Source: Hyphomicrobiales bacterium
GTDB taxonomy: Bacteria; Pseudomonadota; Alphaproteobacteria; Rhizobiales; Beijerinckiaceae
Direction of reading: 5' to 3'
Length of the DNA: 64,000 bases
Assembly (NCBI GenBank): GCA_019075865.1
Contig: JAGXAN010000010.1
Location: forward strand, 38,538 to 102,537
Shown in pieces: positions 45,584 through 55,406 of this stretch (the stretch's first letter is position 1; every line of letters begins with the position of its first letter). The position numbers and the translations under genes are program-made. The notes beneath the pieces are model-generated. The model ran no database searches. It saw nothing but the letters and a program-made list of their open reading frames with translations, and was not told the origin of the DNA.

Positions 45584-46472
45584 GAGAGACCTGAATTACA
45601 ATCATCTTCGCTATTTCTGGGCGGTCGCCCACGAAGGCAGCCTCACGCGCGCCGCTGAGCATATGAACTTGTCGCAGTCAGCGCTGTCGGTTCAGATCCA
45701 GAAGCTTGAGCATCAGATGGGCCATTCGCTTTTCGAACGTGCAGGCAAGAAACTCGTCCTGACCGAGGCCGGACAGATCGCGCTCGACTACGCCGACACG
45801 GTGTTCAAAGCCGGCGCCGAGCTGATGAGCACAATGAGAGGACGCCCGCTGGCCAATCGCCAGGTTCTCAGGGTTGGCGCGCTGACAACCTTGTCCCGAA
45901 ACTTTCAGCTCGAATTCCTGCGCCCGCTGGTCGGCCGGTCAGATGTCGAGTTGATTGTCCGGTCGGGCAACATCCGCGACCTTCTAGCGCAGTTAGAAGC
46001 CCACGCCGTCGACGTCGTGCTGGCCAACAGCGCCGCGCCGCGCGACGCCCGTTCGTCACTGCGCAATCATCTGCTTAATGAACAGCCTGTCAGCCTAGTC
46101 GGTCGCCCGCGAACAGGAAAGTTCCGTTTCCCAGAGGATTTACGCACCGAGCCGCTCCTCCTGCCCAGTCTCGACAGCGATATCCGCGTGGCATTCGACC
46201 GAATTCTCGAACTGGCCGGGATCAGGCCGACCATTCTCGCCGAGGTCGACGACATGGCCATGCTGCGTCTTTTGGCTCGTGAGCGCGAGGGCGTCACACT
46301 GGTGCCACCCATCGTAGTTCGTGACGAGCTGGAGGCCGGGATACTCGTCGAGCATTGCCGCATTCCGGAGGTTACCGAGCGTTTTTATGCGATTATCCAG
46401 AAGCGTCGTTTTCCCAATCAGCTTCTGGTGGATCTGCTCCCCGGTTCGGCTCCAATACAGGCAGCGCAATAG
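45582..46472 (+). CDS. LysR-family regulator of the dab operon
   Basis: 296 residues, close in pattern to NhaR-type LysR proteins: LNYNHLRYFWAVAHEGSLTRAAEHMNLSQSALSVQIQKLE, followed by the substrate-binding-like effector domain. LysR genes commonly sit next to dab operons and CO2-related genes; that it senses CO2 or bicarbonate supply is inference. No Shine-Dalgarno is evident, because the operator overlaps the start. Confidence 0.9.
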   Translation: MRDLNYNHLRYFWAVAHEGSLTRAAEHMNLSQSALSVQIQKLEHQMGHSLFERAGKKLVLTEAGQIALDYADTVFKAGAELMSTMRGRPLANRQVLRVGALTTLSRNFQLEFLRPLVGRSDVELIVRSGNIRDLLAQLEAHAVDVVLANSAAPRDARSSLRNHLLNEQPVSLVGRPRTGKFRFPEDLRTEPLLLPSLDSDIRVAFDRILELAGIRPTILAEVDDMAMLRLLAREREGVTLVPPIVVRDELEAGILVEHCRIPEVTERFYAIIQKRRFPNQLLVDLLPGSAPIQAAQ

Positions 46473-46691
46473 GCTGGACGTCTCGACTTTGTCTTATTTG
46501 ACGAGTTGGATTATCTGCCTTTCGCTCCGGCAGGCGGGCAATTGCACTTTCATCTCGTAGCCAGGCACTGTGAGCAGACCTTCGTGGTTCTCACAAACAA
46601 CCTGATTTTTGGCGAGTGGCCCACGGTCTTCGGCGATGCCAAAATGACCACCGCGCTCCTCGACCGTCTCACCCAGGTTCTGTCGCACTAA
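46473..46691 (+). mobile_element. IS21-family IstB, C-terminal remnant
   Basis: In frame: [21 protein letters not shown] (Walker B region of IstB), then [31 protein letters not shown]. The N-terminal ATPase half is missing. Begins immediately after the LysR stop. Confidence 0.85.
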
Positions 46692-46980
46692 CGCAACGGT
46701 ATCAGAAACCAACCTATCGTGATGGCCTTTAGCCGGATAGGTTTGTGGCGAAATGCTGGATATGAAGGGTATGTGGTTTCCGTAGAAAATAATTCTGGTC
46801 TGTATTCGCTGGTATGCAGCTTATGGGCTGAGTTACCGACATCTTACAAGACATGTGCGAGAGCGCGGTGTGTGCTTTGATCGTTTGAACGTCAATCGCT
46901 GGGCGGTGGTTTTTTTGCAATTGCTAGAAAAGATATTCCTCCGTCACCATGAAACGTCACCATAAAAAACATTTGGTTCA

Positions 46981-47244
46981 AGCTGGCGGATGGAAGTGAC
47001 CTTCATTAAAGTGAAGGGAAGATGGGTCTATCTCTATCGGGCATTTGACAGGCATGACTGCACGATTCATTTTCGCCTCAGGGCCAAGATAGACATGGCT
47101 GCGGCAAGGGCATTCTTCAAAAACGGCGATCCCAATGAGGTGACCATCGACAAAAGTGGTGCCAACAAGGCGGCGATGGGTGCGATCAATCTGGGCATGG
47201 AAGTGCCCATAAAAGTACGCCAGATCAAGTATATCAACAATTGA
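46981..47244 (+). mobile_element. IS6-family transposase, internal remnant
   Basis: SWRMEVTFIKVKGRWVYLYRAFDRH is the first catalytic region of IS6/IS26-type DDE transposases, with the usual Asp in the DET position replaced (EVT). It ends with VPIKVRQIKYINN, which corresponds to the segment before the last catalytic Glu. Both ends are missing. The gap 46692-46980 before it holds no recognisable gene. Confidence 0.75.
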
Positions 47245-47340
47245 AAACATCGGGAATAAACAGGCCCATGGATCGGCCTGCCGCATCGGAATAAAAAGGG
47301 CCAGTCTTGCTAGACCTCTGCTTTTGAGCGGGGGTGGAGG

Positions 47341-47430
47341 ATGAAGAGAGTGGAACTTTATCAGAAAGTCCGCCGTGCCGTTATGATTAACGGCATGAGC
47401 CGCCGCAGCGCTGCGACGTTTTTTGGCATC
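47341..47430 (+). mobile_element. IS21-family IstA, N-terminal remnant cut by MITE copy D
   Basis: ATG at 47341 with GGAGG upstream; MKRVELYQKVRRAVMINGMSRRSAATFFGI is the start of IstA, including its first helix-turn-helix. The frame is interrupted exactly where the MITE terminal repeat begins at 47431. Confidence 0.75.
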
Positions 47431-47619
47431 TGTGAATCAGCATCAAATTTGGGCCCCATCCCGAAACTCAGTTAAAGAGTTATTAAATCAGCCGCATGTG
47501 CCCAATTTGTAGGGTTCCGATTGGCGCCGGTTGGCAAACCCTCATCTACCGAATTCACTCAATAGATCAACAAATTGACACAGGTAGGGGGTGGGGTTCC
47601 ACTTCGATGCTGAATTACA
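47431..47619 (+). repeat. MITE-like inverted-repeat element, copy D
   Basis: 189 bp, same orientation as copy A: TGTGAATCAGCATCAAAT at the left, ...CTTCGATGCTGAATTACA at the right, with internal ATTAAATCAGCCGCATG and CCCAATTTGT blocks. Inserted next to the IstA remnant. The following 47620-47881 has no recognisable gene. Confidence 0.85.
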
Positions 47620-47881
47620 GGAGCCCATTAGAACCCCAGACAAATGCTCTTTTTATATATATAAATCAATAGCTTGATCGATTTTATAGAGGAGGTCCGC
47701 TTCGCTCCTTATTTCCAGGGCTGCGCTTTGAAACGCCCCAAGGAGCTCAGGATGAGGTGAACGATTGAATTGATTTCTATAACCAGTGCCGAATGCATTC
47801 GACGCGGGGATATGTCATCCCAATGGTATTCGAGAAAAACCGGCTTACCTTCCGGCAAAGAGTGGCGGCATAATGAATGGG

Positions 47882-48577
47882 CTAAGAGGAACGTTCTTCG
47901 CGGTCAAGGTCATCTCGTCCGAAGGCCACTGCTCGAACGAATTGCGAACTGGCATCGCTGACCGTTGCGACATGGGCGCGCGCAGCTGCTTCAGCGCCGG
48001 TAACATCGGCACGTAAAATGGCTCGCACAATCGTGTCGTGCTCGTCCCATGATTTTGCGAGCCGCCCCGGCAGGCGAAACTGCGCCCGGCGGAATGGTGC
48101 CAGCCGCCGCCGGGTCACAATCGCCAATTCACGAACATGCAGGCTATGGGCCCCGTCATAAAGCCGTGAATGAAAATCGGCATTGTGCCGGGCATAGTCT
48201 TCTTCGGCTGCAAGATGAACGAGACGCATTGCAGCATGGTGCTCGGCCTCCAACCGGCCGCGCTCGCTGGCACTCATCCGCTGGGCCGCGAGGCGCGCGC
48301 AAATGCCTTCCAGTTCAGTCATGGCCTCGAACATCGATCGCAAATGATCCTCGCCAACGGTCGCGACCACGGCTCCGCAATTGGGTCGACGCACGACAAG
48401 GCCCATGGCCACCAACCGCGCTAGTGCTTCGCGCACAGGCGTTCGCGAAACCGCATGGCGTTGCGCCAGACCCACTTCGTCAAGCCGTGCGCCAGGCAGC
48501 AAGCCGCCGCTGACAATGGAATCGGCAATGGTGCGCACCAATCCTTCAACGGTGGTGCCGCTACGCACAATTTCCAT
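47882..48577 (-). CDS. GntR-family (FCD) regulator of the biuret operon
   Basis: 231 residues from ATG 48575-48577. Winged helix: VEGLVRTIADSIVSGGLLPGARLDEVGLAQRHAVSRTPVREALARLVAMGLV; the C-terminal FCD domain (about 90-215) has the metal-ligand pattern with D/H in NADFHSRLYDGAHSLHVRE. It is divergent from the transporter-hydrolase operon and probably represses it until an inducer such as biuret binds. Its C-terminus is duplicated as a remnant at 33694-33800. Confidence 0.9.
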   Translation of the reverse strand: MEIVRSGTTVEGLVRTIADSIVSGGLLPGARLDEVGLAQRHAVSRTPVREALARLVAMGLVVRRPNCGAVVATVGEDHLRSMFEAMTELEGICARLAAQRMSASERGRLEAEHHAAMRLVHLAAEEDYARHNADFHSRLYDGAHSLHVRELAIVTRRRLAPFRRAQFRLPGRLAKSWDEHDTIVRAILRADVTGAEAAARAHVATVSDASSQFVRAVAFGRDDLDREERSS

Positions 48578-48806
48578 GGCACTCAAGGAATTACCTCTCA
48601 ATAATCCACAAGCCGAACGCGATACAAGGCTTTTGCAAACTTGGGAATATGAACTTTGTCCGCCGCGATCGATAGAGCGTAATGGCATTCAAGCCGGCGG
48701 TCAATCTGTATAAAATTTAGGCAAATAGGCATTATTAAGTGTTTTTCTCTTCAGTAGACCGCCGACCAATGTCACGATTATCCATTATTTTCAACAATTT
48801 ATTTAT

Positions 48807-48822
48807 TGGCATCATGATTGCA
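48807..48822 (+). promoter_or_regulatory. Sigma-54-type (-24/-12) promoter of the biuret operon
   Basis: TGGCAT, five bases, then TTGCA: the RpoN consensus TGGCAC-N5-TTGCA with one mismatch and exact spacing. The expected transcript start is near 48834, about 40 bases before the ATG at 48874. An RpoN promoter fits nitrogen-limitation control of a nitrogen-source operon. Confidence 0.6.
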
Positions 48823-48873
48823 TACACTTTGCTGCAGGCTAACCTCGGTTACCAAACTAACAGGAGCGGGATC

Positions 48874-49998
48874 ATGTCAGACAAATTTCAAATTTCACGC
48901 AGACAGCTACTAAAATCATCCGCCGCTGGCGCAACCCTACTGACGTCGGGCGGGATCGCGCCCTTGAGTGCATGGGCCGCGGACACGCTTACCGTCGGGT
49001 TCATCTATGTCGGCTCAAAGGGTGACTATGGTTACAACCAGTCCCATGCGCAGGCGGCCGAGACCTTCAAGAAAATGCCGGGCATTAAAGTAGTCGAGGA
49101 GGAAAACGTCCCCGAAACCAATGCCGTGGTCGAGACGATGGAATCGATGATCAACATCGATGGTGCTTCGCTGATTTTCCCAACCTCGTTTGGCTATTTC
49201 AACCCTTTCATGCTGGCAACAGCGAAAAAATACCCAAAAGTGGAGTTTCGGCACTGCGGCGGACTGTGGACGAAAGCAGATCCGGCCAATACCGGGTCCT
49301 ATTTTGGCTATATCGGCATGGGCCAATATCTCAATGGTATTGTCGCCGGTCACATGACCAAATCAAAAAAACTTGGATTTATCGCCGCCAAGCCGATTCC
49401 GCAGGTTTTGCTCAACATCAACTCCTTCCTGCTTGGGGCACGGTCGGTGGATCCCGCCATCACGGTCAAGACCATTTTCACCGGCGACTGGAATCTGCCG
49501 GTCAAGGAAGCAGAAGCGGCCAATGCCCTGGCGGATCAGGGGATCGACGTGCTCACCATGCATGTCGACAGCCCCAAGGTGATTATCCAGACAGCCGCGG
49601 GACGCGGGCTTTATGTCTGTGGCTATCACGCTGACCAGGCGGCGCTCGCACCGACCAAATATCTAACAGGTGCCAACTGGAATTGGGCCAAGCCCTACCA
49701 TGACTTCATCACCGAAAAACGCGCCAACAAGCCGTTGGGCCAGTTCGTGCGCGGCGGCATTCCGGAAGGGTTTGTCAAGATGAGCCCGCTTGGGCCGATG
49801 GTAACGCCCCCCGCCAAGAAGCAGTTTGACGCCACACTGGCTGAAATCATGAAGGGCAATTTTGCCATCATCAAAGGGCCGATGAAGGACAACAAGGGCA
49901 ATATTGTTGTTCCGGCAGGCAAAATCTATCCCGAAAACGCGATCGAACTTGAAAAGATGAATTATCTGCTGGATGGCGTGATTGGCTCGACATCCTAA
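48874..49998 (+). CDS. BMP-family ABC transporter substrate-binding protein
   Basis: 374 residues from ATG 48874 with AGGAG upstream. Twin-arginine-type signal SRRQLLKSSAAG. BMP (PnrA-like) fold: VGFIYVGSKGDYGYNQSHAQAAE, FPTSFGYFNPFMLATAKKYPKVEFRHCGG. Members bind nucleosides or ureido compounds. The operon enzymes suggest biuret or a related urea polymer as ligand; that is an inference. Confidence 0.9.
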   Translation: MSDKFQISRRQLLKSSAAGATLLTSGGIAPLSAWAADTLTVGFIYVGSKGDYGYNQSHAQAAETFKKMPGIKVVEEENVPETNAVVETMESMINIDGASLIFPTSFGYFNPFMLATAKKYPKVEFRHCGGLWTKADPANTGSYFGYIGMGQYLNGIVAGHMTKSKKLGFIAAKPIPQVLLNINSFLLGARSVDPAITVKTIFTGDWNLPVKEAEAANALADQGIDVLTMHVDSPKVIIQTAAGRGLYVCGYHADQAALAPTKYLTGANWNWAKPYHDFITEKRANKPLGQFVRGGIPEGFVKMSPLGPMVTPPAKKQFDATLAEIMKGNFAIIKGPMKDNKGNIVVPAGKIYPENAIELEKMNYLLDGVIGSTS

Positions 49999-50082
49999 CC
50001 ATTGACACTTGAGGCGTGGCCAGAAATTGGCCATGCCCCCTGCCCCGCGCCCCATCCCGGCAGCGCCCCGCTGTGCATAAAA

Positions 50083-51225
50083 ATGAGCAAAAGCATGAGT
50101 AATGCAAGTCCAGACACACTAACCGGCCCCGCCGCAGCCTTGAATACGCATCGCTCTGGCACGCGCGCCATGCTGGCACGCAACGCGGAGGCCTTTGTCA
50201 TTCCCGCCGCAGCCGTGATGGTGGGCCTCGGGGCTTTCTCAGCTTTTTTGATGGCCCTGAACAAATCACCATTGGCGTTCTTCAGGGCCATCTATTTTGG
50301 CGGATTTGGCTCGGCATTCTCAATTGATAATTCGCTCACCCATGCCTCGCCGCTCCTGCTCACCGCGCTTTGCGTAGCGCTGCCGGCGCGCCTCGGCCTT
50401 GTGATAATCGGCGGCGAAGGGGCTTTGGTGCTGGGCGGCCTGGCGGCAGCGAGCATCGCGCTTCCATTACACGGCCTGCCCTATTTTGTCGTGCTATTGA
50501 TGATGGGCATAGCCGGCGCACTGGTTGGCGGAATTTGGATCGGTATTGTCGGGGCCTTGCGTTACTTTCGCGGTGTTAATGAAACCATTGCCTCGTTGCT
50601 GATGGCTTATATCGGCATTGCTGTGATGAACCAATTGATCGAAGGCCCGCTGCGCGATCCCGCCAGTCTCAACAAGCCTTCAACCTACCCAATCGGTGAT
50701 GCCTATAGAATTGGTGATATTCCCGGCATGCAAGTGCATTGGGGGCTGGTCGCAGGGCTCGTCGCCTGCGTCCTCTCCTGGGCGCTGATTGAACGCACGA
50801 CCTGGGGCTTTGCCGCGCGCGTATCGGGCAGCAATATACGTGCCGCGCAAATTCAGGGCCTGCCGGTCGGCAAGCTCATCTTGGCCTTCACCTTCATTGC
50901 CGGGGCCTTCGCGGGATTGGCCGGCATGATCGAGGTTGCCGCCGTGCAGGGCGATGCCAATGCATCGCTGGCGTCAGGCTATGGTTATACCGGGATTTTG
51001 GTAGCGTTTCTGGCCCGGCAAAATCCGCTGGCCATCATTCCCGTGGCTTTCATGTTGGGGGCGATAGACGCGTCGGGCAGTCTTTTGCAGCGCCACATGG
51101 GGCTGCCGGACGCAACCGTTCAAGTGCTGCAGGGCATTCTATTCGTCACCATTCTGTTTTCCGATACTTTGTATGGACGCATTAAATGGCTGAACCCCGA
51201 TCTCTGGACGAGGGCGCAATCATGA
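50083..51225 (+). CDS. ABC transporter permease, BMP/YufP-like
   Basis: About 380 residues, ten membrane segments. Conserved coupling region RYFRGVNETIASLLMAYIGIAV and ARVSGSNIRAAQIQGLPVGKLI. First of two paired permeases; its stop overlaps the ATG of the second. ATG at 50083 chosen; 50095 is possible. Confidence 0.9.
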   Translation: MSKSMSNASPDTLTGPAAALNTHRSGTRAMLARNAEAFVIPAAAVMVGLGAFSAFLMALNKSPLAFFRAIYFGGFGSAFSIDNSLTHASPLLLTALCVALPARLGLVIIGGEGALVLGGLAAASIALPLHGLPYFVVLLMMGIAGALVGGIWIGIVGALRYFRGVNETIASLLMAYIGIAVMNQLIEGPLRDPASLNKPSTYPIGDAYRIGDIPGMQVHWGLVAGLVACVLSWALIERTTWGFAARVSGSNIRAAQIQGLPVGKLILAFTFIAGAFAGLAGMIEVAAVQGDANASLASGYGYTGILVAFLARQNPLAIIPVAFMLGAIDASGSLLQRHMGLPDATVQVLQGILFVTILFSDTLYGRIKWLNPDLWTRAQS

Positions 51226-52151
51226 GTGGATCGGCTGATATCGGACTCTGGGGCGTGCCCCTTGCCATGATTGGCGGCGCGGTTCGGGTCTCGACCCCCT
51301 ATATTTTTGTGGCTTTGGGTGAAACCATCACCGAGCGCAGCGGCCGCATCAATCTTGGCCAGGAAGGCACATTGGTATTTGGCGCGATGATCGGTTATGG
51401 CGTGGCTATCATTACCGGTTCGCCATTGCTTGGGGTTGCCGCCGCTTGCGCATGCGGATGCGGCTTTGGCCTGTTTCATGGCTGGATTTGCCGCTTTCCC
51501 AAGGTCAATGACATTGCTGTTGGCATTGCCATGATGCAGCTTGGCGTCGGGCTGGCGGTGTTTTTTGGCAAGCCGTTCATCAAGCCCGCTGCGCCGCATC
51601 TGCCCGCTATTTCCCTTGGATGGTGGAGCGCGGTTCCGCAGATTAGGGCTGCACTGGATGTCAATGCACTGTTCATCCTTGGGCTGGGCCTTGCGCTGTT
51701 TCTGAACTGGGCCTTTCGAAACACCAAATATGGCCTGATGCTGCGTGTGGTGGGCGACAGTTCCGACGCTGCCCGCGCCATGGGGCTCAACCCAAACCGC
51801 GTGCGGCTTTATGCAACCGCTATCGGTGGCGGATTGGCGGGCATCGGCGGGGCCTATCTTTCCCTTTACTACCCGGGGAGCTGGAACGAGGGCATTTCCT
51901 CGGGCCAGGGTCTGATGGCGGTCGCGCTGGTGATTTTCGCGCGCTGGAATCCGCTTGGCTGTTTTTTTGCTGCTTTGCTTTTTGGCGGCGCCGGTGCCCT
52001 CGGCTCGGCGTTACAATCGGTGGGGGTCACGCAGGGCTATTACCTGTTTTATGCCGCCCCTTATGTTCTCACCCTCATCATCTTGACCGCAACATCCTCG
52101 CGCAGCCACAGCCTTGTCGGCGCGCCGGGCGAGTTGTCGATCACCAAATAG
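51222..52151 (+). CDS. ABC transporter permease, BMP/YufQ-like
   Basis: 309 residues. [29 protein letters not shown] is the family start, and [26 protein letters not shown] the ATPase-coupling loop. Follows the first permease with a 4-base overlap. Confidence 0.92.
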   Translation: MSGSADIGLWGVPLAMIGGAVRVSTPYIFVALGETITERSGRINLGQEGTLVFGAMIGYGVAIITGSPLLGVAAACACGCGFGLFHGWICRFPKVNDIAVGIAMMQLGVGLAVFFGKPFIKPAAPHLPAISLGWWSAVPQIRAALDVNALFILGLGLALFLNWAFRNTKYGLMLRVVGDSSDAARAMGLNPNRVRLYATAIGGGLAGIGGAYLSLYYPGSWNEGISSGQGLMAVALVIFARWNPLGCFFAALLFGGAGALGSALQSVGVTQGYYLFYAAPYVLTLIILTATSSRSHSLVGAPGELSITK

Positions 52152-52161
52152 GAGACGTGCG

Positions 52162-52863
52162 ATGCGCCAAAAATCGGACCAAAATACCACAACCGTTGCC
52201 GCCAATCCCTACCCTTGGCCCTACAATGGCAAGCTGACGCCAAGCAATACCGCGCTTGTCATCATCGACATGCAAACCGATTTCTGCGGCAAGGGCGGCT
52301 ATGTCGATGCGATGGGTTATGATCTGTCGCTGACCCGCGCACCCATTGAACCCATCAAGGCGCTGTTGGCCGCTGCCCGCGCCAAGGGTTTTCATGTAAT
52401 CCACACGCGCGAGGGCCACAGGCCGGACCTGTCGGACCTGCCCGCCAACAAGCGCTGGCGTTCCCAGCGCATCGGCGCGGGCATCGGCGATCCCGGTCCG
52501 TGCGGCAAGATTCTCGTGCGCGGCGAACCAGGGTGGGAGATCATTGACGAGTTAAAGCCCGCGCCCGGCGAGGCGATCATCGACAAGCCCGGCAAAGGCT
52601 CGTTCTGCGCAACCGATCTTGAGTTGATCCTGCGCACGCGGGGAATCGAAAACCTGATCCTGACCGGCATCACCACGGATGTCTGCGTCCACACGACCAT
52701 GCGCGAGGCCAATGACCGGGGCTTCGAATGCCTGATCGTCAGCGACGCCTGCGGCGCGACCGACCATGGCAATCACGAAGCCGCGCTCAATATGGTGACG
52801 ATGCAGGGCGGCGTGTTTGGCGCGGTGGCCGATAGCAAAGCCGTACTCGCGGGTCTGCCATGA
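52162..52863 (+). CDS. biuH: Biuret hydrolase (biuret amidohydrolase)
   Basis: 233 residues from ATG 52162 with GGAG upstream. Isochorismatase-like cysteine hydrolase with a strong match to rhizobial BiuH as I recall it: [47 protein letters not shown] and catalytic Cys in [20 protein letters not shown]. The catalytic triad Asp (IDMQTDF), Lys (IDKPGKGSF) and Cys is intact. It would convert biuret to allophanate and ammonia in the cytoplasm. Its stop overlaps the ABC ATPase start. Confidence 0.85.
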   Translation: MRQKSDQNTTTVAANPYPWPYNGKLTPSNTALVIIDMQTDFCGKGGYVDAMGYDLSLTRAPIEPIKALLAAARAKGFHVIHTREGHRPDLSDLPANKRWRSQRIGAGIGDPGPCGKILVRGEPGWEIIDELKPAPGEAIIDKPGKGSFCATDLELILRTRGIENLILTGITTDVCVHTTMREANDRGFECLIVSDACGATDHGNHEAALNMVTMQGGVFGAVADSKAVLAGLP

Positions 52864-54389
52864 CACAGGCCCCGCGGCGCGCGCCCTCGCTTGAAACCAT
52901 CGGCATGAGCAAGACCTTCGGCACGCTGCAGGCGCTGACCGATGTCTCGATCAAGATCGCTTCTGGCTCGTTTCACGCGCTTCTTGGCGAGAATGGCGCG
53001 GGCAAATCCACGCTGGTTAAATGCATCATGGGCTTTTACCAGCCAAGCTCAGGGGCCATTCTGGTGGACGGGGCTGAAGCGGATCTGGGGACACCCGCGC
53101 GAGCCGCAGCGCTCGGATTAGGGATGGTTTATCAGCACTTTACGCTGGTTCCCTCACTGACTGGTGCAGAAAATCTGGTGATCTCACGCGCCGATGTTGG
53201 AGCTGTCATCAACTGGCGCGCCGAGACCCGGCGCCTGGATGCGTTTATGGCAACCATGCCCTTTTCGGTGCCACTGGATGTGCCAACCGGTCAATTGGCT
53301 GCCGGGCAAAAGCAAAAGCTCGAAATCCTGAAACAGCTATATCTGGGTCGGCGCTTTCTTATTCTGGACGAGCCGACGTCGGTGCTGACTCCCGATGAAG
53401 CGCACGACGTGCTTGGGTTGTTGCGGGCCATGACCGTGGCCGGCGACCTGACGGTTTTGATGATCTCCCACAAGTTTCATGAAGTGACGGCCTTTGCCGA
53501 CGAGGTCAGCGTTTTGCGCAAGGGTGTCTTTGTCGGAACCGGCAAAACGACAGATCTTTCAGCCGCCGATATGGCATCCATGATGATCGGAGATGCCACG
53601 CTCGCTGTTATGGATCATCGAGCCAGCGTCGCGACCGAGGCTGAACCGACGCTTCTGATGCAGGCAATAACAGCGCCGGACCGAACCGGCCTCAAAACCA
53701 TCTCCATTGCCAATCTTGCCGTGAGACCGGGCGAAATCGTGGGCATTGCCGGCATTGCTGGCAACGGCCAAAAGGAACTTCTCGAAATTCTGGCGGGCCA
53801 ACGCCCGATGGTGAGCGGCACCATCCGCGTGCAAGGCGGGACCTATAGCGCCACACGTGAGGACGCGCGCCATCACCATGTTCGCTTCATCCCAGAGGAG
53901 CCGCTCCAAAACGCCTGCGCGCCAAGAATGTCGGTCGCCGAAAATCTGGCGCTGCACATATTTGATGTCGACAAGAACGGAAAAAATATTTTGTGGCTTG
54001 ACCGCGCACGTATCAAGCAACATGCGCGCACCTTAATCGAGGCCTTCAAGGTAAAGACCGCTTCGCTTGCCAGTCCGATCACCGCCCTCTCGGGCGGCAA
54101 TGTCCAGCGCGCTGTGCTGGCCCGCGAACTGACTGGTGAGGTTGATCTGTTGATTGTCGCAAATCCCTGTTTTGGCCTCGATTTTTCTGCCGTGGCTGAA
54201 ATACGCGCCAGGATTATGCAGGCGCGCAATGCCGGGACAGCGGTGCTGCTGATTAGCGAGGATCTGGACGAATTATTCGAGCTTTCCGACAGGATTCTGG
54301 TGATGTCCAGCGGCGAGATCGTATTTGAAACCCCAATTGGCACCGCCGATGTAAGCATCATTGGCTCGCATATGGCAGGACACCACTAA
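52860..54389 (+). CDS. ABC transporter ATPase with two nucleotide-binding domains (YufO-like)
   Basis: 509 residues, two ABC domains. First: Walker [10 protein letters not shown], signature [11 protein letters not shown], Walker [13 protein letters not shown], His in MISHKFHE. Second: no classical Walker A ([14 protein letters not shown], normal for this family), signature [12 protein letters not shown], and Walker [14 protein letters not shown] with Asn-Pro in place of Glu-Pro. One working site would be expected, as in sugar and nucleoside importers. The operon places it with the BMP permeases. Confidence 0.93.
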   Translation: MTQAPRRAPSLETIGMSKTFGTLQALTDVSIKIASGSFHALLGENGAGKSTLVKCIMGFYQPSSGAILVDGAEADLGTPARAAALGLGMVYQHFTLVPSLTGAENLVISRADVGAVINWRAETRRLDAFMATMPFSVPLDVPTGQLAAGQKQKLEILKQLYLGRRFLILDEPTSVLTPDEAHDVLGLLRAMTVAGDLTVLMISHKFHEVTAFADEVSVLRKGVFVGTGKTTDLSAADMASMMIGDATLAVMDHRASVATEAEPTLLMQAITAPDRTGLKTISIANLAVRPGEIVGIAGIAGNGQKELLEILAGQRPMVSGTIRVQGGTYSATREDARHHHVRFIPEEPLQNACAPRMSVAENLALHIFDVDKNGKNILWLDRARIKQHARTLIEAFKVKTASLASPITALSGGNVQRAVLARELTGEVDLLIVANPCFGLDFSAVAEIRARIMQARNAGTAVLLISEDLDELFELSDRILVMSSGEIVFETPIGTADVSIIGSHMAGHH

Positions 54390-55057
54390 TGGCCACGATA
54401 GACGCCAGACCCTTCGCCTTTCCTTTTGACAAACGCAAAGCCGCGCTCATGATCATCGATATGCAGCGTGATTTTCTCGAGCATGGCGGCTTTGGCGAGG
54501 CACTGGGCAATGACGTGACATTGTTGGGCGCGATTGTACCGGCGGTAGGCCGCTTGTTACAAGCCTGGCGCGCGCATGATTTAACCATTATTCACACAAT
54601 GGAATGTCACCGCCCCGACCTTTCCGATTTGCCAGCCGCCAAGCGCGACCGTGGCGAGCCGAAATTGCGTATTGGTGAGATAGGCCCAATGGGCCGCATC
54701 CTGGTGGCGGGGGAGCCGGGTACCGAGATTATCGCGGCCCTGTCACCGCGCGGGGATGAAATTGTGATTGAGAAGCCTGGAAAGGGTGCGTTTTACGCCA
54801 CCAATCTCAGTGAAATCCTTAAAAGCCGAGGGATTACCCAATTGGTTTTTACAGGTGTGACCACCGAGGTTTGCGTCCAGACAACCATGCGCGAGGCCAA
54901 TGACCGGGGCTATGAATGCCTGCTAGTCGAGGACGCGACCGAGAGCTATTTCCCAAACTTCAAGGCAGCGACGCTGGATATGGTTCGCGCGCAAGGTGCG
55001 ATTGTTGGCTGGACGGCACTCACCAATGACATCTTACAAGGATTAAGCCATGACTGA
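54389..55057 (+). CDS. Second isochorismatase-like cysteine hydrolase, possible triuret hydrolase
   Basis: 222 residues, paralogous to the biuret hydrolase. Motifs: [56 protein letters not shown], and catalytic Cys in [20 protein letters not shown]. Triad Asp, Lys and Cys is intact. A second hydrolase beside BiuH could be a triuretase making the next-shorter oligomer, since known triuret hydrolases are of this fold. It could equally act on an N-substituted urea. The start overlaps the ATPase stop by one base. Confidence 0.7.
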   Translation: MATIDARPFAFPFDKRKAALMIIDMQRDFLEHGGFGEALGNDVTLLGAIVPAVGRLLQAWRAHDLTIIHTMECHRPDLSDLPAAKRDRGEPKLRIGEIGPMGRILVAGEPGTEIIAALSPRGDEIVIEKPGKGAFYATNLSEILKSRGITQLVFTGVTTEVCVQTTMREANDRGYECLLVEDATESYFPNFKAATLDMVRAQGAIVGWTALTNDILQGLSHD

Positions 55058-55406
55058 GCGGGTTGTAAGCGGCTTGTTGAGCGGCGGCTGGCGTCTTTTA
55101 GCACCTGAACCATTTCGAGAGGGAATCATGGTGCGCTGGCTCAGCAAAGGCGAAGCCGGCGCGCCGACGGTCGCCATACTGGAATATGCACCGGGCGCCG
55201 GAGCGCCCCGTCATCGCCATACTGGCCTTGAAACCATTATCGTGCTCGAGGGCATCCAAAGCGACGAGAACGGCGATTATCCCGAGGGCAGTCTGATTTT
55301 CAACCCGCCCGGTTCCGAGCATTCGGTATGGAGTGAAAAAGGCTGCGCCGTATTTATCCATTGGGATCAACCGGTGGTATTTATTGAGGCAGAGGACGGG
55401 CTATGA
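55050..55406 (+). CDS. Cupin-domain protein
   Basis: 118 residues, one cupin barrel (ChrR-like). Metal-ligand-like [14 protein letters not shown] and [13 protein letters not shown] are visible. It overlaps the genes on both sides (8 and 4 bases), so it is tightly coupled with the hydrolases. It may be an enzyme of an intermediate or a small sensor; there is no evidence to choose. Confidence 0.75.
   Translation: MTERVVSGLLSGGWRLLAPEPFREGIMVRWLSKGEAGAPTVAILEYAPGAGAPRHRHTGLETIIVLEGIQSDENGDYPEGSLIFNPPGSEHSVWSEKGCAVFIHWDQPVVFIEAEDGL

Noticed and set aside
20237..47619. Repeats considered as a dispersed CRISPR-like or REP array
   Set aside because: Copies are about 189 bp, kilobases apart, with terminal inverted repeats and no regular spacers.
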